Shown here piece after piece: positions 53,501-64,000 of a DNA stretch of 64,000 nucleotides; within the stretch, counting starts at the first letter, position 1, and each line of letters begins with the position of its first letter. Below the pieces are notes generated by a model, which did not search any database, was not told the DNA's origin, and worked only from the letters and a program-made list of their open reading frames with translations. This stretch comes from Echinometra lucunter. Taxonomy: Eukaryota; Echinodermata; Echinoidea; Camarodonta; Echinometridae. Location: the NCBI GenBank assembly GCA_029962745.1, contig CM057151.1:3229431-3293430 (forward strand), written 5' to 3'. The position numbers and the translations under genes were made by a program.

Positions 53501-55373
53501 TTGTCTCGCCCACCGGAGGTGAAGGCGAGACTAAGGGATCCAAATGTCGTCCGTCCGTCGTCCGTCCGTCGTCCGTCCGTCGTCCGTCCGTCGTCCGTCC
53601 GTCGTCCGTCCGTCGTCCGTCCGTCGTCCGTCCGTCGTCCGTCCGTCGTCCGTCCGTCCGTCCGTCCGTCACAAACGTTATGAAAGATAACTTGGCAACC
53701 GTGACTCACTTTTCAACCAAACTTGGGTTGTAGATGCACTAAGGGGACCTGCATGTTATGGTCCAGTCAGAGGTCACATGGTAAGGTCAAAGGTCATTTC
53801 AGGTCAAACGTTAAAGTTTACGTGCAAGACTCTCTTATGACACAAAACTCTGCAACCGTGACTCACTTTTCAACCAAACTTGGGTTGTAGATGCCCTAAG
53901 CGGACCTGCATGTTATGCTCTAGTCAGAGGTCACATGGTAAGGTCAAAGGTCATTTTAGGTCAAACGTTAAAATTGACGTGCAAGACTCTCTTATGACAC
54001 AAACTCTGCAACTGTGTGACACTGTTCAATCAAACTTGGGTTGTAGATGCACTAAGGGGACCTGCATCTTATTGTCCAGTCAGAGGTCACATGGTAAGGT
54101 CAAAGGTCATTTCAGGTCAAATGTTAAAGTTGACGTGCAAGACTCTCTTATCACACATAACTTTGCAACCGTGACTCACTTTTCAACCAAACTTGGGTTG
54201 TAGATGCACTGAGGGGACCTGCATGTTATGGTCCAGTCAGAGGTCACATGGTAAGGTCAAAGGTCATTTCAGGTCAAACATTGAAGTTTACGTGCAAGAC
54301 TCTCATGACTCAAAACTCTGCAACCGTGTGACACTTATCTATCAAACTTGGGTTGTAGATGCACTAAGGGGACCTGCATGTTATGGTCCAGTCAGAGGTC
54401 ACATGGTCAGGTCAAAGGTCATTACAGGTCAAACGTTGAACGGTTAAAGTTTACGTGCAAGACTCTCTTATGACACAAAACTTTGCAACCGTGTCACACT
54501 TTTCAGTCAAACTTGGGTTGCAGATCACTAAGGGGAAGTGCATGTTATCATTCTGTTGGACTTCACATGATAAGGTGAAAGGTCATTGGAGGTCATATGT
54601 TACAGATGTTTTCAAATTCTTGAATTTGCTTTTCCTCTGTCATTTCTTGTTTTCTTAATTCTTGAAACTCATGTAGCCAGGGAGGCAATGCGGGGTGGTC
54701 ACCCCCCAAAAAAAAGACAAGAAGAGAAAAAGCTAAGAGGACGCAAGAAGAGGAGCAGACAAGGAACAGTGACAAAGAAATGTCAAACTTCCACACTTTG
54801 TATGGGAGGGGGGGGGGGGACTCTCCCTTCCTGCACCCTCCCCTCTCTTGACAACTGTTGGTCCAAATGGCAACCAAACTTGGGTAATAGCTGCACTAGC
54901 GATAACATGTTGCGGTGCTGTCGGCGGTCACATGGTGAGGTCAAAGCTCATTTCATGTCAAATGTTAAGAGTTTACCTGCAAGACTCTCTTATGACAAAA
55001 AATACTTTGCAACTGTTGCTCTCTTTTCAACTAAACTTGGGTGATAGATGTACATGTACTTGGGGGACCTTCATGTTATAGTGTTATTGGAGGTCACATG
55101 GTATGGTCAAAGGTCATTTTATTTCAAAGGTTAAGGTTTACCTGCAAGACTCTCTTGTGACACATAACTTGACATGTGTTGCTCCGATAGCAACCCAAAT
55201 TGATAGATGCACTAGGGGTACATTCATGCTATTGTGCCGTCAGGTCACATGGTAAGGTTAAAGGTCAGTTTAGGTCAGTCATTAAAGTTTACCTGCAAGA
55301 CTTTGTGACATCAAACTTGGTCCGGAATGTACTTGGGGAAACTTTCGTGTTATTGAATCACGGGTGGGCGAGA
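53501..55373 (+). mobile_element. Inverted-repeat element with tandem DR1-type units
   Basis: The ends TTGTCTCGCCCACC (53501) and GGTGGGCGAGACA (to about 55375) are inverted repeats. After a local hairpin (GTCTCGCC...GGCGAGAC) comes an 11-base minisatellite, GTCGTCCGTCC, repeated about 11 times (53547-53669). About nine units of roughly 157 bases follow, each with CAAACTTGGGTTGTAGATGC, GAGGTCACATGGT, AAGGTCAAAGGTCA, TTTCAGGTCAAACGTTAAAG and GCAAGACTCTCTTATGACAC. A GA/G-run segment (about 54680-54850) interrupts the array. No transposase. Confidence 0.75.
53547..53669 (+). repeat. 11-base minisatellite GTCGTCCGTCC
   Basis: About 11 near-perfect copies inside the left end of the inverted-repeat element. 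Apparent Asp/Gly/Arg/Thr or Arg/Pro/Ser/Val frames are repeat artefacts. Confidence 0.9.
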
Positions 55374-55612
55374 CACAATCTTGCTATTGGCTTGTTCTAA
55401 TTAAAAGTTTACTATCCGCAAATGACTGAATGGCCTATCTTTATTTTAAACCCCTACATGCATTGAACACTGGAAGATTAACCTGTTTTTACAGCATTTT
55501 AAGAAATATTGTGCACTAAAAATATTATTCCTTAAGAAATTATGCGTATGGGGGGGGGGGGGGGGAATACAATGTACCTGCATGTGCAATGTGAAGGGTT
55601 GTTAAAGGTAAA

Positions 55613-55864
55613 TAAGACCGTATGCAGGAATTTTTCCGGGGGGGGGGGGGCAAGAATTTGTTCAATTTTTAGAAAATGTGCAAGCAAGGGAACAAAGTGA
55701 GCGAGTGGGAGCTTTTGCATTTTTAGAATTGAAATAGAATGATCTGGGTGTAATTTAGGGCATTCCCCCCCCCCCCCCAAAAAAGGAAAAGTAAGAAAAA
55801 AAAAAGGGAGTTGAATTTTTCTTGGGGGGGGGGGGGGACTGCCCCCTATTTGCGTACGGCCATG
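55613..55864. mobile_element. hAT-like element, same family as 12182-12457
   Basis: The right end is TTTGCGTACGGCCATG and the left end is GACCGTATGCAGGAATTTTT. The octamer AAGGTAAA occurs directly after the right end (55865-55872) and at 55605-55612 before the left end: a perfect 8-base target-site duplication. A G run lies inside the left end, and C and G runs lie in the right half. No ORF. Confidence 0.75.
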
Positions 55865-55872
55865 AAGGTAAA

Positions 55873-56312
55873 CCGAAAGTGTGAAGGCTTGAGAAGGTGA
55901 AAAGATAGAAGTGATGTGTCAAATTTAAATTGCTCTAGCAAAGCTACAAGAGAAAGAAAGTGAACAACTGTGCCGAGTAAAAAAGAGTGGATATCTTGAA
56001 AAGAAGTATTTTTGATAGTAAAATCTGTGAATGAGCTAGTTGAGACTGAAGGGTATGAGAGCAGAAATGGAATTAGTAAAATGTACAGCAAATGGGGCAA
56101 TATTTGTGATCATTATTTCTTTAGTTCTATATTTTTCCCCTTTCTCTTCTACTTGATTATTATCATCATCAGATCAGTTTCCCCCTCTATTCCCTCTTCT
56201 TGGAGCTCTCTTTCCCCTTCTCTCCACAATCAGAGTGCCTTAATAGCTTCATAATCTCTTCCCACCTCCCAGATTAGCCGGTGAAAGGAGTATTGCAAAA
56301 GAGAGTGAACAA

Positions 56313-56343
<31 letters not shown>

Positions 56344-57479
56344 ATGAATGGATGCTTGGATTTGATAACGAATGAAAGTGAATTTTAAAATCATATCTGT
56401 GGACGCAAAGACTGAAGTACAGTTAGAAAGAAATTATAACAGATAGGTTATTCATTTGAGGGTTCAGACAAAAAATAAAGAAATAAATGGATGTTTGGAT
56501 TTGATAATGAATGAAATGTGTACACAAAGACTGAAGTACAGTTAGAAAGAAATTATAAAAGATAGGTAATTCATTTGAGGGTTCAGACCTTCATGGAGAA
56601 AATGTTTTTTCTTTTAAAGAAGGATCCAACCAACTATTGTAGAGGCCACCAGTTTAAAAAAAAAGAAATCATCGACTACAAGATATAATAGTTTAATACA
56701 GATGTTGGGTACCCAGTCACGTAAACAAGAAAGAAGAATGATAGATCGGAGGCTCCGCCCCCCGTACTATTATCTTTTTTGTGATCGATAACCAGTTTAA
56801 GTGCGTTGACTGGCGCATCAGAATGGTCGAAGTTGATTTGCTACATCCCTTGCGCGGGCAGCGCGCAATGTGTGAATAAAATTACAATAAATACATATAT
56901 TACGCGATTTGACCTTTCCTCTCGCGCTGATGTCTGCATTGTTTCGCATCGCGTACTATTTGTCATGTGGGTACGCTGTGTGAAGGGGAGCATCTCACAA
57001 AATGCATAATTCATGACAGCTCATGAATTATTTAGAAGGGCTTATTTCGGCTTCTAATGGACGAAAGGTAATGGCGGAGCTTAGGGGGCTTGGTCTAGAT
57101 ACGTATGCGCAGCTAGCTGGCCGGCCGGCTAGGCGCTATAGGCCGGCCTAAGCGCTAGACAACAGTTACTGTTAAAGGCCTAACGTAGCAATTAGCATGT
57201 TGTTTATCTATATTTATTTCGGATTTGCCATTTGGTGTGTAAGGCTACAACGAGCAAAGATCACTCACTCTTGCCGTCTAACAACTGTTAACTTTAGATC
57301 TACTTTTGCGTTATCTTGGAAGCTTAATTTGCTGAACAAAGTCACATCACCAGTTTTGTAAGTTTAGATCTAGAAGTCTATGCCATACTCCCATAGATCC
57401 TAGAGTCTTAGACCCCCTATTGGCTAACAGTTAGGCTACGCCTTACCCTTAGACTAACACTAACAACAGTTACTAGACT
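55873..57479. other. Intergenic, repeats only
   Basis: Contains an AATA microsatellite (56311-56346), two direct copies of a segment of about 110 bases (GGATGCTTGGATTTGATAAC... near 56350 and GGATGTTTGGATTTGATAAT... near 56490), and 57010-57070, the inverted counterpart of 49597-49650. No gene. Confidence 0.5.
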
Positions 57480-57712
57480 GTTAACGTTAACGTTATTCGC
57501 GTTATAACAGTATACAAATAGCGAATATTCTAATTCGTGCAATGGTACGAGATTTCGCATTCGGTGAAAGATCGCGACGTAACTTCTATTCAACTCGGCT
57601 TCGCCTCGTTGAATAGAAGGTCGCTCTTTCACCTCATGCGAAATCTCGTACCATCGCACTCATGTCTATTCGCTATTTGTATAGTATTAACGCGAATAAC
57701 GTTAACGTTAAC
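57480..57712. repeat. Large palindrome with AACGTTAACGTTATTCGCGTTA ends
   Basis: The whole 233-base segment folds back on itself. The ends GTTAACGTTAACGTTATTCG and CGAATAACGTTAACGTTAAC are inverted; GTACGAGATTTCGCAT pairs with ATGCGAAATCTCGTAC; and the centre is a perfect 11-base stem TTCTATTCAAC / GTTGAATAGAA around a 13-base loop (57595-57607). It lies in an AACGTTAG-rich tract (57280-58070). Confidence 0.85.
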
Positions 57713-58230
57713 CACCGGTAGGATGGGGGTTGGTCCGGACAAAAATGAAGCCTTCTTTCTTGTCTTTGACTACCGTAACGCTAATCTTATTGTTAAACAA
57801 AAGCTAACGTTAAGCATTGAATAGTGCTAACTGTTAATCATCATCAACATTTGTTCTCTATGACATTGTCTAACAATTTGTATTAAAAAAGATTAAGAAA
57901 TATCTAACTCTAACTAACGTTAACCAATAAGTTAGGCCTAACGTTAGTCTAAAGTTAGATCTAAGTTAACAATCATCAGTTGGCTACGTAACGTTAGTGT
58001 TAAAGTTAGGCCTAACTCTACCGTTAACTAGCCTACTTAGATCTAACGTTAAAGTTAACTGTTAAGTTCGTCTTAGAGACTTCTTATTCTGGTAGGGTCG
58101 GCACTCCTCCTCCATAATATAAGGGAGGAGTGCCGACCCTATCACTGATCAGAATTTAAGAGGCTAACGACGAATGTAGAGACATAATTTTTTTTTTTAC
58201 AGAAATAGTAGGTGCTATCCTCGAGAGAGT
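57713..58230. repeat. AACGTTAG-rich tract ending in a hairpin
   Basis: Many AACGTTAG, AGTTAGATCTAA and TTAGGCCTAA motifs, often palindromic. A hairpin with TAGGGTCGGCACTCCTCC (58093-58110) and GGAGGAGTGCCGACCCTA (58124-58141) is related to the one at 48448-48584. Confidence 0.7.
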
Positions 58231-58530
58231 AGCCATGGATATCTTGGGCCCATACCCGAAACCGACCGAGGCAATAGATATGTTTTGGTAATGGGTGATT
58301 ACTTCACTAAATGGATAGAGTCTTATGCGATTCCCGACCAGGGGGCTAAAACGGCAGCTAGGGTGGTAGTTGAGGAATTTATCAGTCGTTTTGGCATCCC
58401 TAAGGAACTACACACTGATCGAGGAAGAAATTTTGAATCTAACCTCATGGCAGAAGTATGCCAGTTGTTAGGAATAAAGAAAACTAGGACATGCCCACTA
58501 CACCCGAGGAGCGATGGTTATACCGTGTGT
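58231..58530 (+). mobile_element. Ty3/gypsy retrotransposon, integrase-core fragment
   Basis: In one frame the sequence reads 'ERVAMDILGPYPKP' (first catalytic Asp region). A one-base frame break follows, then 'RYVLVMGDYFTKWIESYAI', 'EEFISRFGIPKELHTDRGRN' (second catalytic Asp in H-T-D-R-G) and onward to 'KKTRTCPLHPRSDG'. This is the classic order of the retroviral-type integrase core in gypsy elements. It is cut before the catalytic Glu by a C-run sequence (58532-58550), and no other pol or gag domain is nearby. It is a dead fragment. Confidence 0.85.
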
Positions 58531-59940
58531 CCACCCCCCCCCCCCCCCCGCCCCAAAAAACTTTACACTTTTGAAACTGCTGCCAAATAAAAAAATTGTG
58601 ATTCTGGCGGAAAAGGTTTATATTTATGGATAGCTCATGGACTCAACTTTCACATGAGACCAAAAAGGCTGAAAATAATTCATGCTTGGGTGAGCACTGT
58701 TCACTTTTGTTAAGGGTATGAAAATTAGGTTGCGCAGGAAATGCGCCTTCCAATTTGTGAGAGGTAAGTCCTTTGGAGGTTACAAATTTGAGGGTCATAT
58801 GGTAAAATTCATGAGCAGTTGCAATCAGTTTAGGTTTGCTGAGTGAATTTTATGGTTTATTAAATCAAAATTTTATGCAGAGTGAATGAGAATTGCATTC
58901 ATTATTGTAGCATTGTACCTTTCCCTGGTAGACTCAGTGGTGTGTTCATGGGAGTCAGGACTGGGTGATGGTACATGGTGCAGGGGAGGTGAGATGTAAG
59001 GTAGGACTTTGTTGGGTAGATGGGATAAGGGTTAAGAGGACATGCATGCCCCCCCCCCCCCTCTTTCTCTCTTCCTGTGTGTGCTTGTGCATATCTTGAC
59101 AATTCACATCCGTTGGTCTCCTCTCCAAAATATCCTGACCACATTCCCTTATCCCGAATTCTACCTGCATTTCCAAAATTGGACTGGGACTGGTATCACC
59201 CATTGACACCTGAAGTCAATCGCATTCTGTCGGTCAATCAATCAATACCGAAAGTTAGTCAATCAACATTTAGGTATCAATCAACTTATCAACACTTTAT
59301 CAGTCAATCAATTAATTCAGGCATTCAATCACCATTCAGCTGTTTCGATCAATGAATTATTCAATAAATCAATCATAATTAATCAATAACTCAGTCAATC
59401 ACTCAGTCAAAGTACATCCAACCAACCAGTCATTTTGGCAGTTGAGTTTCGGATAAGAAATACGGTACAGTGTAACACAAATTGGTAAAATGAACATGTC
59501 AGTCTTTGTTTTCAGTTGATTTTCATTCATTTCAGTTTTACAACTGTTTTAACCATCTTGTAAGAGTAAAAAAGGGGGATAATAACTTATAATGGAAACT
59601 AAAAATCAAAGTCTGCTAGTTCAGTGGTTCACATGTCCACCTCCTCCCTCGATGCACAATCTTGCTCTCTTCATAACTTTCTTTAGAGAGTGCGGTATGC
59701 ATATTGAGGGTGCGGAAGGGGGTGTCGCGGAAGCTGTGACGTTTCATAAAGTTTTGAGAGAAAGAAGACGTCTCTTAGTACTTTCTCTTTCCGCTCAAGT
59801 TTTTTCTTTTATTATTGTGTTGGAGAGACTGCCCCTCATCCCCCCCCCCCCCCCCGGCTAGGCCGCAGCGCTTGGCTCCCATCTATGCATGCATGGGCGC
59901 GCGCACGTATTGAAAAACTTTTAGTGCTTGCATACCTGAT
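58531..59940. other. Intergenic, no gene recognised
   Basis: Contains a degenerate (TCAA)n-type stretch (59215-59410) and C runs (59050, 59840). No coding frame was recognised. Confidence 0.55.
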
Positions 59941-60165
59941 CAGGGGCGGCGCTAGGGTATTAATATTGACTATTGCCCCTTAGAATGAGTTCATTCATGA
60001 TTTAAATGAAAAAATAGGGGTATTATATAGTTACATGACCCAACCCTCGCTTTCCCCATTTGGTTCTTCTTTCTCTTTTTTCCCCCTTTTCTCTTTTTTT
60101 TTCTTTTTTGGCAATATCATTTCATAGGGGCGGTCGCCCCCCGTCCCCCTGTGGTGCCGCCCCTG
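59941..60165. mobile_element. hAT-like element with CAGGGGCGGCGC ends
   Basis: The left end CAGGGGCGGCGCTAGG and right end GTGGTGCCGCCCCTG are inverted. Flanking octamers TACCTGAT and TACGTGAT agree at seven of eight positions. It is 225 bases long, with no ORF. Confidence 0.75.
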
Positions 60166-60423
60166 TACGTGATCAACTTTACACACACGTTTATATTAAG
60201 AAAAGGAAGGGACAACAATAGATGTTTTATATTTCTTCACTTTGCTTTATTTTCTTATATTCCACTGTAGATCATACATGTACGTTGCAGCGTTGCAGCC
60301 TTGTAGGATCCCGGGCACTTCCGAAAGACCACCAAAGACACCTTTGTTGAAAAAGGTTAACATATTCAATGAACATAAATATTATTGCATGAGAAGAACC
60401 AATAGATAGTGGGGACAGAGATC

Positions 60424-60715
60424 ATGGCAACCAAAGTGGAAGAGCCAAATGAAAGGAAATGTATGTTGGAAGATTCCAACTTTCCCAGCACCTATCCAAA
60501 CTTGCAGGAGTCAAAGTGGTCACATCCAGATCAACAAATCTCAGAGATGGACGGGAAAAAAGCTGTGGCAAGCCAAAACAGTGGTAGAGACATGGCAGCG
60601 GTAGGCCGCGACCGTTGGACCGGCCGACTAGACTTTCTGCTTTCATGCGTCGGATTTGCCGTGGGATTAGGAAACGTGTGGAGATTCCCTTACCTTTGTT
60701 ACAAAAATGGTGGCG
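60424..60715 (+). CDS. SLC6 neurotransmitter:sodium symporter, first coding exon
   Basis: The frame starts at ATG 60424 (an earlier in-frame GTG at 60409 is not a plausible start, and a TAG precedes it) and ends in phase 1 at a perfect donor GTGAGT. It encodes a cytoplasmic N-terminal tail of about 60 residues, then '[20 protein letters not shown]' and '[17 protein letters not shown]'. This is the invariant start of the SLC6 fold: TM1 with the unwound [10 protein letters not shown] that binds Na+ and substrate. The S-C-V-G-F-A-V-G...L-C-Y-K-N-G-G-G version is closest in style to the creatine/taurine/GABA/betaine group. The substrate cannot be fixed from one exon. The remaining exons must lie beyond the window, since none was found in the 3.3 kb to its end. 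Confidence 0.92.
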
Positions 60716-63170
60716 GTGAGTAAACAGTTTGGTGTAATCAGCTCATAAATACCCTGAATAAGCAGCTAGATCAAACAGGGAGGGTGAGGGGGAGGGGGAG
60801 GGGAGGGGGGGGGGGGGACGTGCACCTGAAACAATTTCTTAACACTCCAAACTGAAGCAAAATTCATCAGTTGTGTGTAAGAATAATTTACGTTTTTAAT
60901 GACTGCATTGAACATGTTGAAGATTACAAACTATGTTCTGGAATTCAAGGAATATAGACAACGAAAATTATGTGGAAAATTATTTTGAATGATAATTTCA
61001 GAGTAGGTATATTCCAATCAACTACATAGGCCTACTTCCTGACAGACTGCACGTACATGTTCATTTATTTATTTATTTATTTCTGATATTTATACAGGGT
61101 AGAACATTTCACCAGTAATGGTGGTCTTCCATGAGGCCCTGTTTGGTAAAAAATGTTCAATAATATCATCAATGAAATCAAGAATACAGCAACATCACTA
61201 CGTCGAAAAATACATATATACACATTATATACAGGATCTAGAAATTAATTATGCATCCACATAAAAAGGCATCCACATGTATATATATCTTTTTATTCCT
61301 ACCAAGTAGGATAGAAAAAAACAAGTTTCTTTTGTTTTGATTTATCAAAACGTAACATAAACTAGTTGTTAAGTTACCTCTTGGTAATTACCGTTGATTA
61401 ATTCCGGAATAGATTTTGAAACGCACTTGCGGGGGGCGGGGGAGATGCAAAAATTGTTTAGTAACTACCTATTGTACTGGAATTGGCATAAACGTGATAA
61501 ATGGGAGAAAATTATATGTTTAACCCGATGTTCATTATTACCGCTAATATTGATGCCCAGACGCCACACAACTAAGTTTTCTTCATATTTCCCAAATATA
61601 CTGGACACTGAAATGAAACAATTCTTGTAAAAATCTTATGGATTGTCTTGTCACTAACACGGCAAAGAAATAACACAGAAAACATTTTGATAGTCATTAT
61701 GAACCAAAGGTCATTCAGATTTATGTAAATAGACTGATATAACGTCATTATGAAAGAAAAAATGAATTGGGAACGAGAATAAGAAGACTTGATGAGCATA
61801 ATGCACCCTTTGAGCATAATGCACCCTTTGCCACGGCCATGTTAGTTCCAGTACAATATCTTCAATTCAAGCTTCTTCAGACTTGCACCTTGTTGCTATT
61901 GAATTGAGATATTGTTAAAAAAAAAAAAAAACTCGGTACATGTCTACAATATTTCTAAAGCGTTTTCATAGAAATTCACGGCGTTATTATTCTATATTGA
62001 ATTCAAATAATACTGAATTCAATAGCAAAGGCATTGCATTGGAGTGAAAACTTCAAAGACTTCGTGGTTGAATGAACATTTTACAATCCTTGAAGGCTAT
62101 TCAATCATCCAGGATTTACAAAATCATGAATTTTATATATATAGAACCTAATTTTTGTTTGCTGTGCAGTCAGCCCAGTGTTGTCAGGTTGTAGATCATT
62201 ATCTTTCTAAAAAGTTGGTGCAAGTTCTGTACCCTTTGGCACAATAATATGTACAACACAGTTATTAATCATACACGTACAGTGTACATCACTTTGAAAC
62301 ACGTTATTTAACAAGTTGACCTCGAAGAGCTTGGTTTCAGTTTTCAGTTTCAGTTTATTGTTTCATATTTCACACATTTCGGACATTTACAATATTTGAC
62401 AGTGTTTTGAGAGCTTATAGAAAGTATAAAAAAGCAATATAAGAGGTACAAAGGAAATAGTAAATTCAGAAAAAAAATAATAAAAGAAGGTAAGTACCCC
62501 ATATAAATATAAGTACATGCAGTATTAATCAAGAGTGAAATATGAAGGAGCCTAAAGAGAAAGCTAGGCTTGTAGAATATAGGCTCCTTTAAAAAAAATA
62601 GTGATGTTTCAAATTACAGTTCGAAATAATAGGAACGAGCTATGCATGACAGATCAAAATGAGTAGAATATGAATAACAAAAATTTGTGTCAAGAAGGAA
62701 AGAAAAAAAAAGTCAATTTCATTGTAAATCGATGTGCAGTCTAACTTCATGATTTCCAAAGACCCTTTTATACCACTTCATCTAGTCATGATGTTGAGAT
62801 AAGTCCATTTGAAAGTCCTGTTCCAGGAAATTATACCTTCAATGAAAACTGATATTTTGGAAGTATTTTTCAAAAGTTGTTTGATTTGTTTCCCTTTAAC
62901 CAGACTAATAATGAGACATTAATGACATAATGTCACTATTTCAAGAAAACAAATCTTGTCTTGTATTGTGGAGTTATTCCATCGCTATTAAGTTGTTTTG
63001 TTTTATTCTCGAAAAGTTTTCCCTCCCATCTCTGAAGAGATTTCCTCATTTAACTGGATTTTAATTGATGGTAACATGGATGTTTTGCGCTATCACTACA
63101 AAGTAAGTGATTTCCTTTATAGAAACATGAAGACTTGAATCTTAGAAGGATATTGTGAAAAATATTATTG
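60716..63170 (+). other. SLC6 intron (part), with LINE 3' ends
   Basis: Contains a G run (60781-60818) and a minus-strand LINE-like 3' end (61070-61250: TTTATACAGGGTAGAACATT and GGTCTTCCATGAGGCCCTG). A second one is at 62335-62590 (CAGTTTATTGTTTCATATTTC and mirrored AGCCTAAAGAGAAAGCTAGG text). No SLC6 exon was recognised. Confidence 0.5.
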
Positions 63171-63174
63171 ATTC

Positions 63175-63920
63175 ATGGTTAGTGTTTCCCATTATTTTTG
63201 GTTATTTGGGTTAGTGTTTTCTCATCATTATTTCCTCGTAATTGAAAATTGGCTTCGACTTATGTATTTACATCCACAAAAAACTAAGGTTATGGCTTTT
63301 GAAAAATTGAAAAATAAGATTACCATCAAATTTCAAAATACTTCATTACAACATGATAAAAATATTCAATATCTCGGAGTGATTTTTGATCCTCAATTAG
63401 ATTGGACGTTACATATTCAGCATATTTCTGGTAAAATATCACGTTCTATCGCGTGTATCAGAAGAATTAAATATTTTATCAATACTATGCAGTTAAAACA
63501 TTTATATTTCGCATTGATATTATCATATATTGATTATTACAGCAACTGGTAATTATTGTTCCAAATTTAATTAACCAGGTTACAGAAGTTGCAAAATAAA
63601 TATGCCCGTTTACTTCTAAACGCAGACTATTCAACTCCAGAATGTGCTCTATATTAACTACCCTAAACTGACAATCCGTTGAACAGTAAATGTAGTGTGG
63701 AAGATTTAGAATGATTTCACACCAAATTATTTGAAACCACTGTCTGTTATGCAATCTGTTGTTAATAATGCAGGCCATTCGACAGTCAACCGATTACAAA
63801 TACCCCATCCTAAAACAGAATATGAAAAACGATCCTTGTCATTCTCAGCAAATTTTCTTTCAATAAACTTCCAATGTATGTTCAAAATCTAAGACACACT
63901 GTAATTTCAAAAGACAATGT
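63175..63920 (+). mobile_element. LINE reverse-transcriptase fragment
   Basis: The plus-strand frame contains 'NIQYLGVIFDPQLDWTLHIQ' and 'KISRSIACIRRIKYFI', then 'LKHLYFALILSYIDYY'. After a stop it continues with a frame reading 'LQKLQNKYARLLLNADYSTP'. The order Y-L-G-V-x-(F/L)-D-x-x-L-x-W...H-I...K-(I/L)-S...L...L-x-K-L-Q-N is the thumb region of jockey/CR1/L2-type LINEs. The catalytic core is absent, and frame breaks show decay. Confidence 0.75.
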
Positions 63921-64000
63921 AAACATTTTTGATATATGCTTTGACTCAAAAAAGTACAACTATCTAAAGTTCGCATTTTTTGTTTTTGATGCATTTTATG

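Noticed and set aside
53547..53669. CRISPR-like array
   Set aside because: The units are contiguous with no unique spacers and the genome is eukaryotic.
53452..53709. Regular Asp-Gly-Arg-Thr repeats that look like a repeat protein
   Set aside because: They come from the 11-base minisatellite inside a transposable element. The period is not a multiple of three, so all frames look repetitive.
58231..58530. A domesticated integrase gene
   Set aside because: The core is frame-broken and lacks the third catalytic residue and C-terminal domain, so it is just a decayed fragment.
60409..60423. Start of the SLC6 frame at 60409
   Set aside because: That codon is GTG; the first ATG is at 60424, and SLC6 proteins start at ATG.

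Overview
The window is eukaryotic. Its short exons carry canonical GT/AG splice sites, its introns are long and AT-rich, and it is full of SINE, LINE, Penelope, Ty3/gypsy and foldback DNA-transposon remnants. The repeat style (runs of G or C just inside inverted repeats, CTCGCTCGC-type motifs, AACGTTAG-rich tracts, frequent AGGCCTATA) and the CUB-rich receptor genes suggest a marine invertebrate deuterostome, most likely a sea-urchin-like echinoderm. That assignment is inference. Most of the 64 kb is repeat-derived; a 500-base run of N lies at 17511-18010.

Layout. (1) 1-4814, plus strand: the 3' part of a single-pass membrane receptor, CUB-A (end of a CUB domain, linker exon, transmembrane exon, about 315-residue cytoplasmic tail with 21 tyrosines after its first methionine, including two YxxM and two YVN motifs). 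(2) 11283-17294, plus strand: a second gene of the same type, CUB-B (signal-peptide exon, four one-exon CUB-like domains nearly without cysteine, a Thr/Pro/Ser-rich stalk exon); its end is lost in the N gap. (3) 19478-19647: the last coding exon of a transketolase. (4) 21.5-47 kb: a transposon graveyard with nested non-autonomous DNA elements, a decayed THAP-domain segment, a Penelope GIY-YIG fragment and a 5'-truncated LINE. (5) 47.2-49.2 kb, minus strand: a small three-exon gene with a CRE/ETS promoter and a frame-breaking 11-base duplication, head-to-head with a probable spliced non-coding transcript (49.7-53.2 kb, plus strand) that contains a duplicated exon. (6) 53.5-55.4 kb: an inverted-repeat element with about nine roughly 157-base units, most carrying a DR1-type nuclear-receptor half-site pair. 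(7) 58.2 kb: a gypsy integrase remnant. (8) 60424-60715: first coding exon of an SLC6 Na+/Cl- coupled transporter. (9) 61-64 kb: LINE 3' ends and a LINE reverse-transcriptase fragment.

The most interesting biology is the tandem CUB-A/CUB-B receptor pair: extracellular cysteine-poor CUB repeats on a mucin-like stalk joined, at least in CUB-A, to a tail that looks built for phosphotyrosine docking. The overall plan resembles vertebrate CDCP1, but homology is not claimed. The second is the transposon-borne array of nuclear-receptor sites. Exon calls rest on reading frame, splice motifs and phase agreement only; no transcript or database evidence was available.
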